A stretch of DNA of 64,000 nt from Clostridium sp. Marseille-Q2269 (GTDB lineage Bacteria; Bacillota; Clostridia; Clostridiales; Clostridiaceae), in the NCBI RefSeq assembly GCF_943736985.1, contig NZ_CALSFS010000002.1, positions 310,001 through 374,000 of the forward strand, written 5' to 3'. How positions within the stretch are numbered: position 1 is the stretch's first letter; the number at the start of each line of letters is the position of its first letter. Positions 27,081 to 35,796 of the stretch are shown one piece after another. Both the position numbers and the translations under genes were made by a program. The notes beneath the pieces are model-generated. The model worked only from the letters and a program-made list of their open reading frames with translations. It had not been told where the DNA came from and did not search any database.

Positions 27081-28670
27081 TCACCTCTCATCCTCTGCTA
27101 GCCATGATTTAATTATTTCTGCCACTTGATCAGGTTTGTTCTTAGCATATTTTCTTATTTCATTTTCAACATGAGTCTTCTCATCCTGTGCTTCTAAATC
27201 AATAGGTTTGAACTTAGGAACTTGTTTAGTCTCTTCTCCATTGTCATCTATTAAAACATCTAAACCTTCTATACCATCTTCATCGTACTCATCTTCCCTG
27301 TTCTTCTTAACAAAGTAGATTACAGCTCCTGCTATTGCAGCTATTAAAAGCAATGCACTTAGGCCTATAGATGTGTATAGCTTCATCTTTTCTTTTGCTT
27401 TCTTGCCCTTTTCCATTTCCTCTAAATCTTTTTTGGCCTTATCACTAACCTCTGTATCAAACGGAAGACCTTCTATACTTATAGCATCTCCTCTTCTTTC
27501 ATCATATCCTATAGCAGATACAGCTAAGTTTCTAACCGCAGTTCTCGTTTGTTCGTCTATATTTCCGTCTAAAACTATAGATGCTGTTAATCTTTTTACA
27601 GAACCTGGAGCTTTTATACTATCTTGTTGAGTTTTTGATATTTCATAATTTTTAGTATTTTCATCTCTAGTAGAAGTTTCAGTACCATTATTGTTTTGTG
27701 TAGTTCTATTTACCATATTATTATCTACTACACTACCATTAGTATTGTTTCCACCTGCATTATTTTGATTTTTTTCTTTAACACTGTGTTCGCTAACCAC
27801 TACATTTTTGGGATCATAAGTTGTGGCGTTGGTTTTAACTGCATCAAAATCTAAATCTGTATTAACATTAACTTTAACCTTGTCTTTTCCATATACAGCC
27901 TCCAACATGCTGATTAATCTATTCTGAAGATCCTTTTCATAGTTCTTCTTAAGCTGTTGTTGTTTTTCTGCGGAAGTTGTAGCTTCTTCTAAGCTTCCTG
28001 AAGCATCAAACAAATTTTTTGTAAGAAGAGTCATATTATTATCAATTACTTCAACATTCTCTTTTGGAATATTTTTTACACTTCCACTTACTAAAGCTAC
28101 TATAGATTTAACTTGCTCTTTACTAACTGTTTGTCCTTTTTTTAAATTTAAAGTAACAGATGCTCTACCAGGCTGTGTTTCCTTTACAAAAGCAGTTTCC
28201 TCTGGAAGAACTAAATGAACTCTAGAATTTTCTACCTGTGGAAATCCCTTTATAGTTCGTTCCAATTCCCCTTGAAGTGCCCTTTGATAGTTTATTTTCA
28301 TTTCTTCATCAGTTTCTCCAAACTTACTTTTATCTAATATTTCAAATCCTTGGCTACCATTAGTTAATGGCACCTCTGAAAGCATTTCCATTCTTAATTT
28401 ATCTACATCTTCTTTAGGAACTAATATATTATTTCCTTCTACCTTTGCTTCAACTTTTTTATCCTTTAATTTTTGAAGGATGGCACCAGAATCATTAGAA
28501 TCCATATTTGAAAATAAAACTCCATACTTAGTTTTACCAAAATAAAGAGATGATGCAATAATAGATGTTATAATTCCTAAAAAAATTATAGAAAAAGCTA
28601 TTTTTTTAACTTTACTAAATTGTGTCCATTTTTCTTTTAATCCTCTAAAAAACTCCTTTAGCTTATTCAT
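27081..28670 (-). CDS. fliF: Flagellar MS-ring protein FliF
   Basis: 529 residues. Membrane helices lie near residues 22-45 and 435-455, with a large external domain between (YscJ/FliF family: LFSNMDSNDSGAILQKLKDK, QRALQGELERTI, VSLALVLPE-like HLVLPEETAF). The cytoplasmic tail that binds FliG is acidic. FliF is the scaffold on which the basal body assembles. The start is ATG with AAGGGGAG upstream. Asn/Thr-rich repeats near residues 300-335 are linker sequence. Confidence 0.97.
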   Translation of the reverse strand: MNKLKEFFRGLKEKWTQFSKVKKIAFSIIFLGIITSIIASSLYFGKTKYGVLFSNMDSNDSGAILQKLKDKKVEAKVEGNNILVPKEDVDKLRMEMLSEVPLTNGSQGFEILDKSKFGETDEEMKINYQRALQGELERTIKGFPQVENSRVHLVLPEETAFVKETQPGRASVTLNLKKGQTVSKEQVKSIVALVSGSVKNIPKENVEVIDNNMTLLTKNLFDASGSLEEATTSAEKQQQLKKNYEKDLQNRLISMLEAVYGKDKVKVNVNTDLDFDAVKTNATTYDPKNVVVSEHSVKEKNQNNAGGNNTNGSVVDNNMVNRTTQNNNGTETSTRDENTKNYEISKTQQDSIKAPGSVKRLTASIVLDGNIDEQTRTAVRNLAVSAIGYDERRGDAISIEGLPFDTEVSDKAKKDLEEMEKGKKAKEKMKLYTSIGLSALLLIAAIAGAVIYFVKKNREDEYDEDGIEGLDVLIDDNGEETKQVPKFKPIDLEAQDEKTHVENEIRKYAKNKPDQVAEIIKSWLAEDER

Positions 28671-28685
28671 CGAAAGCTCCCCTTA

Positions 28686-29000
28686 CTACAATTGCATTCT
28701 ACTTAATTCTTGATAAGATTCTACTAATTTATTTCTTACTTGAACTGCTAATTCCATGGACATTTTAGCTTCTTCTGCATTTAGCATTACATTATGTATA
28801 TCTGTTTCCTGGCCCTTTATAAAAGCCTGTGTGCTATTGTCTGCCTTTACTTGTTTTACATTTACTCCATCTAATTTATCTTTCAATATATCACTAAAAT
28901 TAACTATTTCATTATTTTGTATTTCTTTATCTTTATTTATAAAATCTTTGTTAAAATTATCAAAAACTTTAATATTGGGTACAAACTCATTTAATCTCAT
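28686..29000 (-). CDS. fliE: Flagellar hook-basal body adapter FliE
   Basis: 104 residues with the FliE C-terminal pattern (VMLNAEEAKMSMELAVQVRNKLVESYQELSRM). FliE connects the MS ring and the rod. The start is ATG 28998-29000, with AGGAG 8 nt upstream; an in-frame TTG six bases earlier is less well spaced. It lies between flgC and fliF, the canonical order. Confidence 0.94.
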   Translation of the reverse strand: MRLNEFVPNIKVFDNFNKDFINKDKEIQNNEIVNFSDILKDKLDGVNVKQVKADNSTQAFIKGQETDIHNVMLNAEEAKMSMELAVQVRNKLVESYQELSRMQL

Positions 29001-29011
29001 AATCAACTCTC

Positions 29012-29446
29012 CTATTTACCAATTTCTAGCGCTTTCCCAAACATAGATTTTTCCGCATTCATAACTGTTACATTTGCTTCATAGGTACGTACTGAAGCCA
29101 TCATATCTGCCATTTCGTTTAATACATTTACATTAGGCATAGATACATAGCCATCTTCATCTGCATCTGGGTGAGATGGGTCATACATTCTTCTTACAGG
29201 AGAAGGATCTTCTACTATACCTGCAGCCTTAACTCCATAAAGTTTTTTTTCAGTTTTTCCAATCCTCTTATTTAACTCATTATTAAGATTTTCCTCAAAA
29301 ACAGCAATCTTTCTTTTATAAGGTCCACCATTTTCTGTTCTTGTAGTGGTAGCATTAGCAATATTAGAGGCTATGGTATCCATCCTTAATCTTTCAGCAG
29401 ATAATCCACTAGCACTAATTCTCATAGTATCAAATGCTTTAATCAT
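29012..29446 (-). CDS. flgC: Flagellar proximal rod protein FlgC
   Basis: 144 residues with rod N-domain ([27 protein letters not shown] in its central part) and C-domain ([24 protein letters not shown]), both standard for FlgC. It is part of the proximal rod with FlgB, encoded 99 bp upstream. ATG with GAGGGGG upstream. Confidence 0.96.
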   Translation of the reverse strand: MIKAFDTMRISASGLSAERLRMDTIASNIANATTTRTENGGPYKRKIAVFEENLNNELNKRIGKTEKKLYGVKAAGIVEDPSPVRRMYDPSHPDADEDGYVSMPNVNVLNEMADMMASVRTYEANVTVMNAEKSMFGKALEIGK

Positions 29447-29478
29447 ATTATTCCCCCTCTTTTCATCCTATATCTAAG

Positions 29479-29513
29479 TTTCTAGACAATTTTTTATAGG
29501 ATTGTACTAGAAA
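29479..29513 (-). promoter_or_regulatory. Hairpin in the flgB-flgC gap
   Basis: TTTCTAGACAAT (29479-29490) pairs with ATTGTACTAGAAA (29501-29513) with one bulged base, loop about 10 nt. There is no U-run on the transcribed strand, so it is more likely an mRNA stability or partial attenuation element than a terminator. Confidence 0.45.
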
Positions 29514-29545
29514 ATTTACTATTAAAACTTATAAATTTATTTAAA

Positions 29546-29947
29546 CTACCTTCCATTAATAACATATCTAGTAGTAGCTAACCTGTTATTAGCTTGAGTA
29601 ACTAACGCATTATACATAAGAGCATTAGCTGAATTATTTACCATCTCATTATCGATATCTACATTATTGCCATCTGTTCTCATACTACTATCATTATCTA
29701 TTTCTTCCTTAGCTTGTCCAAATTCTACTCCATTATTCATATGTTTTTTTAAAGTAGTCTTTATATTTATATTATTCAAATTATCCTTTAATGTTTCTTC
29801 AAAAGTAACATAATGCCTTTTATAACCAGGAGTATTATAATTTGCTATATTATTTGAAATAACTCTGCTTCTATAAGATGATGCATCCATAGATTTTTTT
29901 AAAAGATCATTAACCAATTGACTACTAGACATATCTTCTATCCTCAT
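29546..29947 (-). CDS. flgB: Flagellar proximal rod protein FlgB
   Basis: 133 residues with the rod-domain motif VISNNIANYNTPGYKR (about 28-43) and the C-terminal helix DNEMVNNSANALMYNALVTQ. It is the first gene of the superoperon; everything from here down to 5.8 kb can be transcribed from its upstream region. ATG follows GGGAG at 8 nt. Confidence 0.95.
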   Translation of the reverse strand: MRIEDMSSSQLVNDLLKKSMDASSYRSRVISNNIANYNTPGYKRHYVTFEETLKDNLNNINIKTTLKKHMNNGVEFGQAKEEIDNDSSMRTDGNNVDIDNEMVNNSANALMYNALVTQANNRLATTRYVINGR

Positions 29948-30320
29948 GACTTACACTCCCATATTTATTTAATTAAATATAATAATATATATTTTTACAT
30001 AAATTACTTATAAATTCTCTCAATTTTATTTTACATTAATAAAATGTTTTTGTACATACATTTTCTTCATGTTAAATTTGTAATTTAAATAAATTTAAGT
30101 TTATATTATAACTTTATTTTAGCATTTATGTATCATATTATATTTTGTAGCATAATAAGTATTTATTTGAATTAAATTTCATATAATAATTATTTTCCTA
30201 TAAATATTATATAATAACAAAACAGGTTTTACTATCTAAATTTGTCCACTTTAAATTTAAATATTATATAAAAATTCAATAAATTAATTAACATAAGTAC
30301 TTAAATTATATTAAAATAAA
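29948..30320. other. Upstream region of the flagellar superoperon
   Basis: About 370 bp of extremely AT-rich DNA with no ORF. The main flagellar promoter must be here. I find no sigma-D site (no CGATA core), so an early, sigma-A type promoter is expected, but several TATAAT-like hexamers compete and I cannot choose one. No c-di-GMP riboswitch core is seen, unlike the C. difficile flgB leader. Confidence 0.5.
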
Positions 30321-30350
30321 GCATCTTTAATTCATATCTATTAAAGATGC
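30321..30350 (-). terminator. Terminator of the flagellin-family gene at 30358
   Basis: GCATCTTTAAT (30321-30331) pairs perfectly with ATTAAAGATGC (30340-30350). On the minus strand it is followed by TTTATTTTAATAT. It begins 8 bp after the stop codon. Confidence 0.75.
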
Positions 30351-30357
30351 ATTTCTT

Positions 30358-31215
30358 CTATTTAGCTTTTACATTTTCCAATATTCTCAATACATCCATA
30401 GGAAAATTATTAGTTTGGTGCATTATAGCAACAGAAGATTGATATAAAATATCAGATTTAACATAAATCATCATTTCTTCCGCTACATCTGCATCTACTA
30501 AATTACTATTAGCACTTTCCATTTTAAGAGATATCTCTCCTATATTATCCATAGATTCATCAAGCCTATTTTGCAATGCTCCATATTTACTTCTTACAGA
30601 AAATACAGTTTCCATAGCTTTGTTTATAGAGTCCAGACTTTGTCCAATTTTCTTTTCATCTGTAACATCTATTCCTTGTATGTCTAATCCATCTTTATTA
30701 CTCTTCAAATTATAGAATGGAATGTCTATTACTTCTCCTACATTAGATCCTATAGGTATAGGCTTTACCATTACGTCTTTTTTTTCATCAAATTTTTTTC
30801 CCTGAGAAAGAAGCTTAACTCCATTAAATTCTGTATAGTCAGCTGTAGTATCTATGGCAGATATAAGTTCATTTATTTCATTTTGAATTACTTTTTTATC
30901 ATGCAAATCATTTGATCCGTTAGCAGCTTGAATAGTAAGCTCTTTCACTCTAATTAGCATATTCCCTATGTTTTCTAGTCCGCCTTCTGCAGTTTGAAGC
31001 ATACTAACTCCATCCTGAGCATTTCTTGAAGCCATTTGAAGACCTCTTATCTGTATCTTAGTCTTTTCACTTTGAGCCATTATATTAGGATCATCTTTTG
31101 AACATCTAACCTTAAATCCTGAAGTTATTTTATCTAAAGCTCCACTTTGCTCTGCTAAGTTCTTTGTATAATTTCTAAACACATTTAGCGATGCCAAATT
31201 ATGACTTAATCTCAT
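30358..31215 (-). CDS. Divergent flagellin-family protein
   Basis: 285 residues. The N-terminal flagellin domain (ASLNVFRNYTKNLAEQSGAL, MASRNAQDGVSMLQTAEGGL, ELTIQAANGSNDL) and a recognisable C-terminal domain (NRLDESMDNIGEISLKMESANSNLVDADVAEEMM within its span) are joined by a short middle, so this is a short filament-type protein. The C-terminus (MHQTNNFPMDVLRILENVKAK) departs from the usual [13 protein letters not shown] ending of the main flagellin. A Cys (about C38) lies in the N-domain, unusual for exported flagellins. ATG 31213-31215 has GGAGGT 7 nt upstream. It has its own sigma-D promoter (31299-31325) and terminator. A minor filament subunit or a hook-filament junction protein (FlgL-like) are the alternatives. 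Confidence 0.85.
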   Translation of the reverse strand: MRLSHNLASLNVFRNYTKNLAEQSGALDKITSGFKVRCSKDDPNIMAQSEKTKIQIRGLQMASRNAQDGVSMLQTAEGGLENIGNMLIRVKELTIQAANGSNDLHDKKVIQNEINELISAIDTTADYTEFNGVKLLSQGKKFDEKKDVMVKPIPIGSNVGEVIDIPFYNLKSNKDGLDIQGIDVTDEKKIGQSLDSINKAMETVFSVRSKYGALQNRLDESMDNIGEISLKMESANSNLVDADVAEEMMIYVKSDILYQSSVAIMHQTNNFPMDVLRILENVKAK

Positions 31216-31298
31216 TCCTATTACCTCCAAAATAAAATTAAATATTAAAACATATATATTTAAAATTAAAATCTAATTTATACAAACATATATTTTTT

Positions 31299-31325
31299 CT
31301 ATCGTACCTAATTTATATTACTTTA
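31299..31325 (-). promoter_or_regulatory. Sigma-D (sigma-28) promoter for the flagellin-family gene at 30358
   Basis: Minus strand TAAA (31322-31325), a 16-nt spacer, then ACGATAG (31299-31305). It lies about 84 bp upstream of the start codon, between the preceding gene's stop and this gene. The spacing is identical to the other six sites in the window. Confidence 0.75.
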
Positions 31326-31359
31326 ATATTTATATAACTTTTAATGTTTATTTCGAGAA

Positions 31360-31728
31360 CTAACAATAAGTATATTTTTTTAATTTGTCATCTAAATATT
31401 TTTTCCAAATTTCGTATTTATAATAAAGAGTATCATCTATAAATGTAATAGCTTTATCCATATCTCCATTATCTAAAATACCTTTGAGTAAAGTTAGGTT
31501 ATTCTCAAAATCCTTTATTATTTTTTCATAATTATTATCTTTTATCTCCAAAAAAACTGGATTTAAAGCTTTACCCAGATATACTACAGAATCTATAAGA
31601 CCATTTAATAAACTATCCAATTCTCCATATTCTCTAAAAACTATAACTTCCTTTATATAATCTATCCCTTCTTTTAATACTTTAGATAATTCTATAGATT
31701 TTTTTATTATGTCTATATAATTATTCAT
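31360..31728 (-). CDS. Small helical hypothetical protein next to flagellin-family gene
   Basis: 122 residues, predicted all-helical, acidic in the middle and rich in Ile/Leu/Lys/Tyr, ending YTYC. I do not recognise the family. Its size, helical nature and place just before a flagellin-family gene would suit an export chaperone (FliS- or FlaG-like role) but there is no diagnostic motif. ATG has AAGGGAGA upstream. No sigma-D site is found upstream of it, and its stop codon lies 35 bp before the sigma-D promoter of the next gene. Confidence 0.65.
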   Translation of the reverse strand: MNNYIDIIKKSIELSKVLKEGIDYIKEVIVFREYGELDSLLNGLIDSVVYLGKALNPVFLEIKDNNYEKIIKDFENNLTLLKGILDNGDMDKAITFIDDTLYYKYEIWKKYLDDKLKKYTYC

Positions 31729-31966
31729 ACAAACTCTCCCTTAATATTATTTCTTAATATGTGTTATTAAATATATTAACCTTTTATAGAAATTCATAAA
31801 CTTAATTTATGCCACAACATTATATTAATTAAAGAATCCTTTTTTACACAAAACTTATTTTAACACAATATATTAAATAAGGAAATTATAAGCCAAAGAT
31901 AATTATACTGAATTTAACTTTTATAATAGATATGGCATTATGAAGTTTGTCATATTCTATCAAACC

Positions 31967-32077
31967 CAAAAATGCTTTTAGAAAAACGGATACAGAAAAA
32001 AAATTATCAGAATACTTAATTTATGATATTATATTAGTATCCTTATTCCTATTATCCTTTTACTAAAAGCATTTTTG
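31967..32077. repeat. 111-bp inverted-repeat element downstream of argH
   Basis: CAAAAATGCTTTTAG (31967-31981) and CTAAAAGCATTTTTG (32063-32077) form a perfect 15-bp inverted repeat. Inside, GGATAC (31988-31993) pairs with GTATCC (32037-32042), giving an outer stem, an internal loop, an inner stem and an AT-rich central loop. On the minus strand it is followed by GGGTTTG, not a U-run, so it is a poor terminator for argGH. Read on the plus strand it ends GTTTTTAAATTT, which could terminate. The rest of the gap, 31729-31966 and 32078-32119, holds no gene. Confidence 0.6.
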
Positions 32078-32119
32078 TTTTTAAATTTAATCTCCATAGA
32101 TTATAAAATAATGAATATG

Positions 32120-33442
32120 TTAAATATAACCCATTTCTTTTTTTATTCCTTTATTTATAGAATTTTTATAATCTATAAATTCATAAATATCCTGAGAAAA
32201 TAAATCTGAAAATTGGTTTAATTCTTGTAAAGGTAAATCTTCTATAGATAAACCCTTATCTTCACAATATATTACTATTTCACCTATGATTTTATGAGCA
32301 TCTCTAAATGCCATGCCTTTGTTTACTAAGTAGTCCGCTGCTTCTGTAGCATTTAAAAATCCTTTTTTCACAGATGTCATTAAATTTTCTTTATTGACTT
32401 TTAAAGTAGATATTATGCCTTCCATTACTTTTAAACAACTTATTACAGTATATTTAGCATCAAAGAAAGGTTCTTTATCTTCTTGCATATCTTTATTATA
32501 AGCTAATGGCAAAGACTTCATAACTGTTAATATACTCATTAAGTCACCATATACTCTTCCAGTTTTCCCACGTATAAGCTCCACCCCATCTGGATTTTTC
32601 TTTTGAGGCATTATACTACTACCTGTAGAATAAGCATCTCCTATTTGTATAAAATTAAATTCGCTGCTACTCCAAAGTATAAGCTCTTCTGATAATCTAC
32701 TTAAATGCATCATTATTATAGAAAAATTGCCTATAAGTTCTATTATATAATCCCTATCACTAACCCCATCTAAAAAATTATCTATAGTTTTTTTAAAACC
32801 TAGTAGCTTTGCAGTATATTCTCTATCTATGTTATAAGTACTTCCTGCTAATGCCCCTGAACCTAAAGGACTTTCGTTTAATATATCTAGTGCATTTTTT
32901 AATCTTTTTTTATCTCTTTTAAACATTTCAAAATAAGCCAATAAATGATATCTAAAAGTTACTGCTTGAGCTCTTTGAAGATGAGTATATCCTGGCATAA
33001 TATAATTATTTTCATTTCCAACTTTAATTAAAGAGTCCATAACTCCATTTAAGCATTCCATTACTTCTTTTGTAGATTTTTTAACATATAATTTCATATC
33101 TAACGCTACTTGATCATTTCTACTTCTTCCTGTATGAAGTTTCTTTGCTACACTTCCTATTTTATTTATTAAATTTATTTCTACAAAACTATGAATATCT
33201 TCATACTCTCCCTCAATCTTTAAAATACCTTCATTTATTTCTTTTAATATTTCTTCTAACCCCAGTAATATTTTTTCTTTTTCTTCTTTACTTATTATAT
33301 TTTGTTTTCCAAGCATTTTCACATGAGCTACACTACCCTTTATATCTTCATAATAAAGTTTTTTATCAAAATTTAGAGAACTATTAAAGTGTTCCATAAT
33401 TTTGCTTTCCTCTTGTCTAAAACGCCCTCCCCAAAGTTTCAT
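32120..33442 (-). CDS. argH: Argininosuccinate lyase
   Basis: Last step of arginine synthesis: argininosuccinate to arginine and fumarate. The 440-residue protein starts MKLWGGRF, as ArgH usually does, and shows HTGRSRNDQVALD (about 106-118), TYNIDRE and the fumarase/aspartase superfamily signature SSIMPQKKNPDGVE (about 275-288). ATG 33440-33442 is chosen because GGAGG is 8 nt upstream; an in-frame TTG upstream overlaps that site. It is 20 bp after argG and cotranscribed. Confidence 0.97.
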   Translation of the reverse strand: MKLWGGRFRQEESKIMEHFNSSLNFDKKLYYEDIKGSVAHVKMLGKQNIISKEEKEKILLGLEEILKEINEGILKIEGEYEDIHSFVEINLINKIGSVAKKLHTGRSRNDQVALDMKLYVKKSTKEVMECLNGVMDSLIKVGNENNYIMPGYTHLQRAQAVTFRYHLLAYFEMFKRDKKRLKNALDILNESPLGSGALAGSTYNIDREYTAKLLGFKKTIDNFLDGVSDRDYIIELIGNFSIIMMHLSRLSEELILWSSSEFNFIQIGDAYSTGSSIMPQKKNPDGVELIRGKTGRVYGDLMSILTVMKSLPLAYNKDMQEDKEPFFDAKYTVISCLKVMEGIISTLKVNKENLMTSVKKGFLNATEAADYLVNKGMAFRDAHKIIGEIVIYCEDKGLSIEDLPLQELNQFSDLFSQDIYEFIDYKNSINKGIKKEMGYI

Positions 33443-33462
33443 AATTTGTTCCTCCAATTAGT

Positions 33463-34656
33463 CTAGAAATTTTTTAAGGCTTTTATTTTACATGGTAATC
33501 CAAACAAATTTATAAATCCTTCTGCATCTTTATGACTATAAAGCTCACTATCTCCAAAGGATGATATACCTTCATCATACAATGCATATTCTGTATCTAC
33601 TGAACAAGGCTTTATATTACCTTTATACAATTTTAATTTTACTGTACCAGTTACATTTTCTTGAGTTTTATCTACAAAAGCGTCTATAGCCTCTCTTAAA
33701 TCCGTAAACCACAAACCATTATATACAAGTTCTCCATATTGAGCTGAAACTATTTTTTTGTATTGATAAGTATACTTATCTAAAATTACTGACTCTAATT
33801 TTTTATGAGCTGCATATAATAACGTCCCCGCAGGCGTTTCATATATACCTCTAGACTTCATACCAACTAAACGATTTTCTACTATATCTTCTATCCCTAT
33901 ACCATTTTCTCCACCTATTTTGTTTAATGTATCTATTATATCTACAGCGCTTAATGCTTTTCCATTTATTTTTAAAGGTACCCCTTTTTCAAAATATATT
34001 TCTAAATAACTTGGTTCATTTTTAGCCTTTTCTGGTGGTGTGACCATAAAATACATATCTTCTTTATGTTCATTTGTTAAATCTTCTAAATCTCCTCCTT
34101 CATGACTTACATGCCATATATTCTTATCTACAGAATATATTTTATCCTTTGTTACAGGTACTTTAACTCCAACTTTTTTAGCATAATCTATAGCATCTTC
34201 TCTAGATTTTATATCCCAAATTCTCCAAGGTGCTATTATTTTTATATTAGGATCTTGAGCCTTTACTCCTACTTCAAAACGCACTTGATCATTTCCTTTT
34301 CCTGTGCAACCATGACATATGTATTTAGCATTTTCTTTATGAGCTATTTCTACTAATTTTTTAGCCATTAAAGGTCTTGCAAAGGATGTTCCTAACATAT
34401 AATCCTGTTCATACAATGCTTCAGATTTAATGGCCTTATAAAGATAGTCTGTTACAAATTCCTCTTTTACATCTTCTACATATATTTTTGATGCACCAGA
34501 TTGAATTGCCTTTGTCTTTACACAATCCATATCATCACCCTGGCCCACGTCTACACATACAGCTATAACATCTAAATCATAATTTTCTTTTAACCAAGGA
34601 ATTATTATAGATGTATCTAATCCTCCTGAATACGCAAGTACAACTTTTTCTTTCAT
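33463..34656 (-). CDS. argG: Argininosuccinate synthase
   Basis: 397 residues. Joins citrulline and aspartate with ATP. The N-terminal PP-loop AYSGGLDTS (8-16), CVDVGQGDD, the [15 protein letters not shown] block (about 114-128) and the [11 protein letters not shown] region (about 276) are all typical ArgG. ATG follows AAGGGGG. A good sigma-A promoter lies 105-133 bp upstream (34761-34789), with a palindrome next to its -35. argG-argH is a two-gene arginine operon here; the other arginine genes are not in the window. Confidence 0.97.
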   Translation of the reverse strand: MKEKVVLAYSGGLDTSIIIPWLKENYDLDVIAVCVDVGQGDDMDCVKTKAIQSGASKIYVEDVKEEFVTDYLYKAIKSEALYEQDYMLGTSFARPLMAKKLVEIAHKENAKYICHGCTGKGNDQVRFEVGVKAQDPNIKIIAPWRIWDIKSREDAIDYAKKVGVKVPVTKDKIYSVDKNIWHVSHEGGDLEDLTNEHKEDMYFMVTPPEKAKNEPSYLEIYFEKGVPLKINGKALSAVDIIDTLNKIGGENGIGIEDIVENRLVGMKSRGIYETPAGTLLYAAHKKLESVILDKYTYQYKKIVSAQYGELVYNGLWFTDLREAIDAFVDKTQENVTGTVKLKLYKGNIKPCSVDTEYALYDEGISSFGDSELYSHKDAEGFINLFGLPCKIKALKNF

Positions 34657-34760
34657 TAGATATTCCCCCTTAAAATTTATAAATTTATTAATAACTAGAT
34701 TTAATCCAATCTATGTTATATAAAAAGTATTAGAAAAATTATCCTTCGCTCTTTTTTATA

Positions 34761-34789
34761 ATTATACATACAATATTATAAATATGCAA
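34761..34789 (-). promoter_or_regulatory. Sigma-A promoter for argGH
   Basis: On the minus strand TTGCAT (34784-34789), a 17-nt spacer, and a perfect TATAAT (34761-34766), 105 bp upstream of the argG start. It is the best sigma-A match I found in the window. Confidence 0.6.
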
Positions 34790-34790
34790 T

Positions 34791-34806
34791 AATTTTTATA
34801 AAAATT
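34791..34806 (-). promoter_or_regulatory. Palindrome at the argGH promoter, possible ArgR site
   Basis: AATTTTTATAAAAATT is a perfect 16-bp palindrome one base upstream of the -35 hexamer. It is flanked by TG before (TGAAT...), and ATTGCA after, recalling the ARG box of Firmicutes (TGAATAATTATTCA-like). AT-rich palindromes arise easily here, so this is tentative. Confidence 0.3.
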
Positions 34807-34903
34807 CACAATATTTTTTTCACTAACACAAATAAGCCATTTGTAATATTAATAAATAGCAAGATAATACTGTAATATAAAAATAGATTTATATTTATGC
34901 ATA

Positions 34904-34941
34904 AAATAAACTCTGTTACATAATTGTAACAGAGTTTATTT
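34904..34941. terminator. Bidirectional hairpin terminator at the end of the tandem paralogue operon
   Basis: AATAAACTCTGTTACA (34905-34920) pairs perfectly with 34925-34940 (16 bp, 4-nt loop TAAT). Its right arm contains the stop codon of the gene starting at 34940. On the minus strand it is followed by TTATGCATAAAT-like AT-rich sequence. It separates the paralogue pair from the argGH promoter. Confidence 0.7.
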
Positions 34942-35278
34942 ACCAAACTATTCTTTCAAAGTTTTCCATAACTATATATGTTTCATATATTTCTCTAGCT
35001 TCTTCTTCTTTTATTTTATTGCTCATATATTTTCTATATAATATATATAATTTACTACTTAAATCTGGATTACTATTTTTTGTTTCTTTCATTTTATCAT
35101 ATATAAGTTCTTTTAAAGAAGGCTCTATTTTAGAAGCTATTTCTTCATTAGCTATATATATTAATTTATCTATTCTCTTTTTTAATTCTTTATCAGTACA
35201 AAGTATTTTTATTTCATTTAGACTGGATAAAATCTTTTTTACAGATTCTTTACTAATTTCTAAATATTTATCATCCAT
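34940..35278 (-). CDS. Hypothetical protein, tandem paralogue A
   Basis: 112 residues, soluble, helical. It is clearly related to the next gene: both contain YxKMKE, then NPxLxSKLYILYR, then KIxEExARxxYxxYI. I do not recognise the family. ATG 35276-35278 has AAAGGTGG upstream; a GTG 12 bp earlier overlaps the site. The coding end runs into the terminator hairpin. Retention of both copies and the shared helical core suggest small homologous adaptor or regulatory proteins, function unknown. Confidence 0.7.
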   Translation of the reverse strand: MDDKYLEISKESVKKILSSLNEIKILCTDKELKKRIDKLIYIANEEIASKIEPSLKELIYDKMKETKNSNPDLSSKLYILYRKYMSNKIKEEEAREIYETYIVMENFERIVW

Positions 35279-35300
35279 TAAAGATACCACCTTTATATTA

Positions 35301-35603
35301 TTAATATATTAATTTATCATAAGCTTGACTTTTAATATATACATCATATAAAATTCTCGCATCTTCTTCACTTATTTTCCCATCAGAAAGGTTTCTATAC
35401 AGTATATATAGCTTAGAATTTAATTCTGGATTATCAAGTCTTACTTCTTTCATTTTTTTATAAATTGTATCTTCAAAAGGTTCATCATCTTTATATTTCA
35501 GCATATTGTCTACATATTTTATAAGTAAATCTATCTTTTGTTGAAGTAATCTCTCTGAACTAAGGGTTTGAATATCTTTTAATTCTGAAAGCATTTTTGT
35601 CAT
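35301..35603 (-). CDS. Hypothetical protein, tandem paralogue B
   Basis: 100 residues with the same core as its downstream neighbour: YKKMKEVRLDNPELNSKLYI (about 52-71 in this frame) and SEEDARILYDVYIKSQAYDK. The N-terminal thirds differ. I choose ATG 35601-35603, with GGAGG 8 nt upstream; GTG and ATG codons up to 42 bp earlier would lengthen it to 114 residues. It forms a two-gene unit with paralogue A (22-bp gap). No function assigned. Confidence 0.7.
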   Translation of the reverse strand: MTKMLSELKDIQTLSSERLLQQKIDLLIKYVDNMLKYKDDEPFEDTIYKKMKEVRLDNPELNSKLYILYRNLSDGKISEEDARILYDVYIKSQAYDKLIY

Positions 35604-35796
35604 TAACGCTTCCTCCACCATTATATTATTACTACTACTCTTCACCTATAACACCACCTAACCATCCATTAATATAATTATATCACTTAAAAATTTATGC
35701 TTTTTTATAATTAACAGTTTGTTTAATAATATTTAATATATTATTTACATTACGCCGAACATAATGCTATAAAATCCGTTCTTTAATTATATAAAT

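Noticed and set aside
29948-30320. c-di-GMP riboswitch in the leader of the flagellar superoperon, as in C. difficile
   Set aside because: The region is nearly all A and T, with no GEMM-type conserved G/C blocks.
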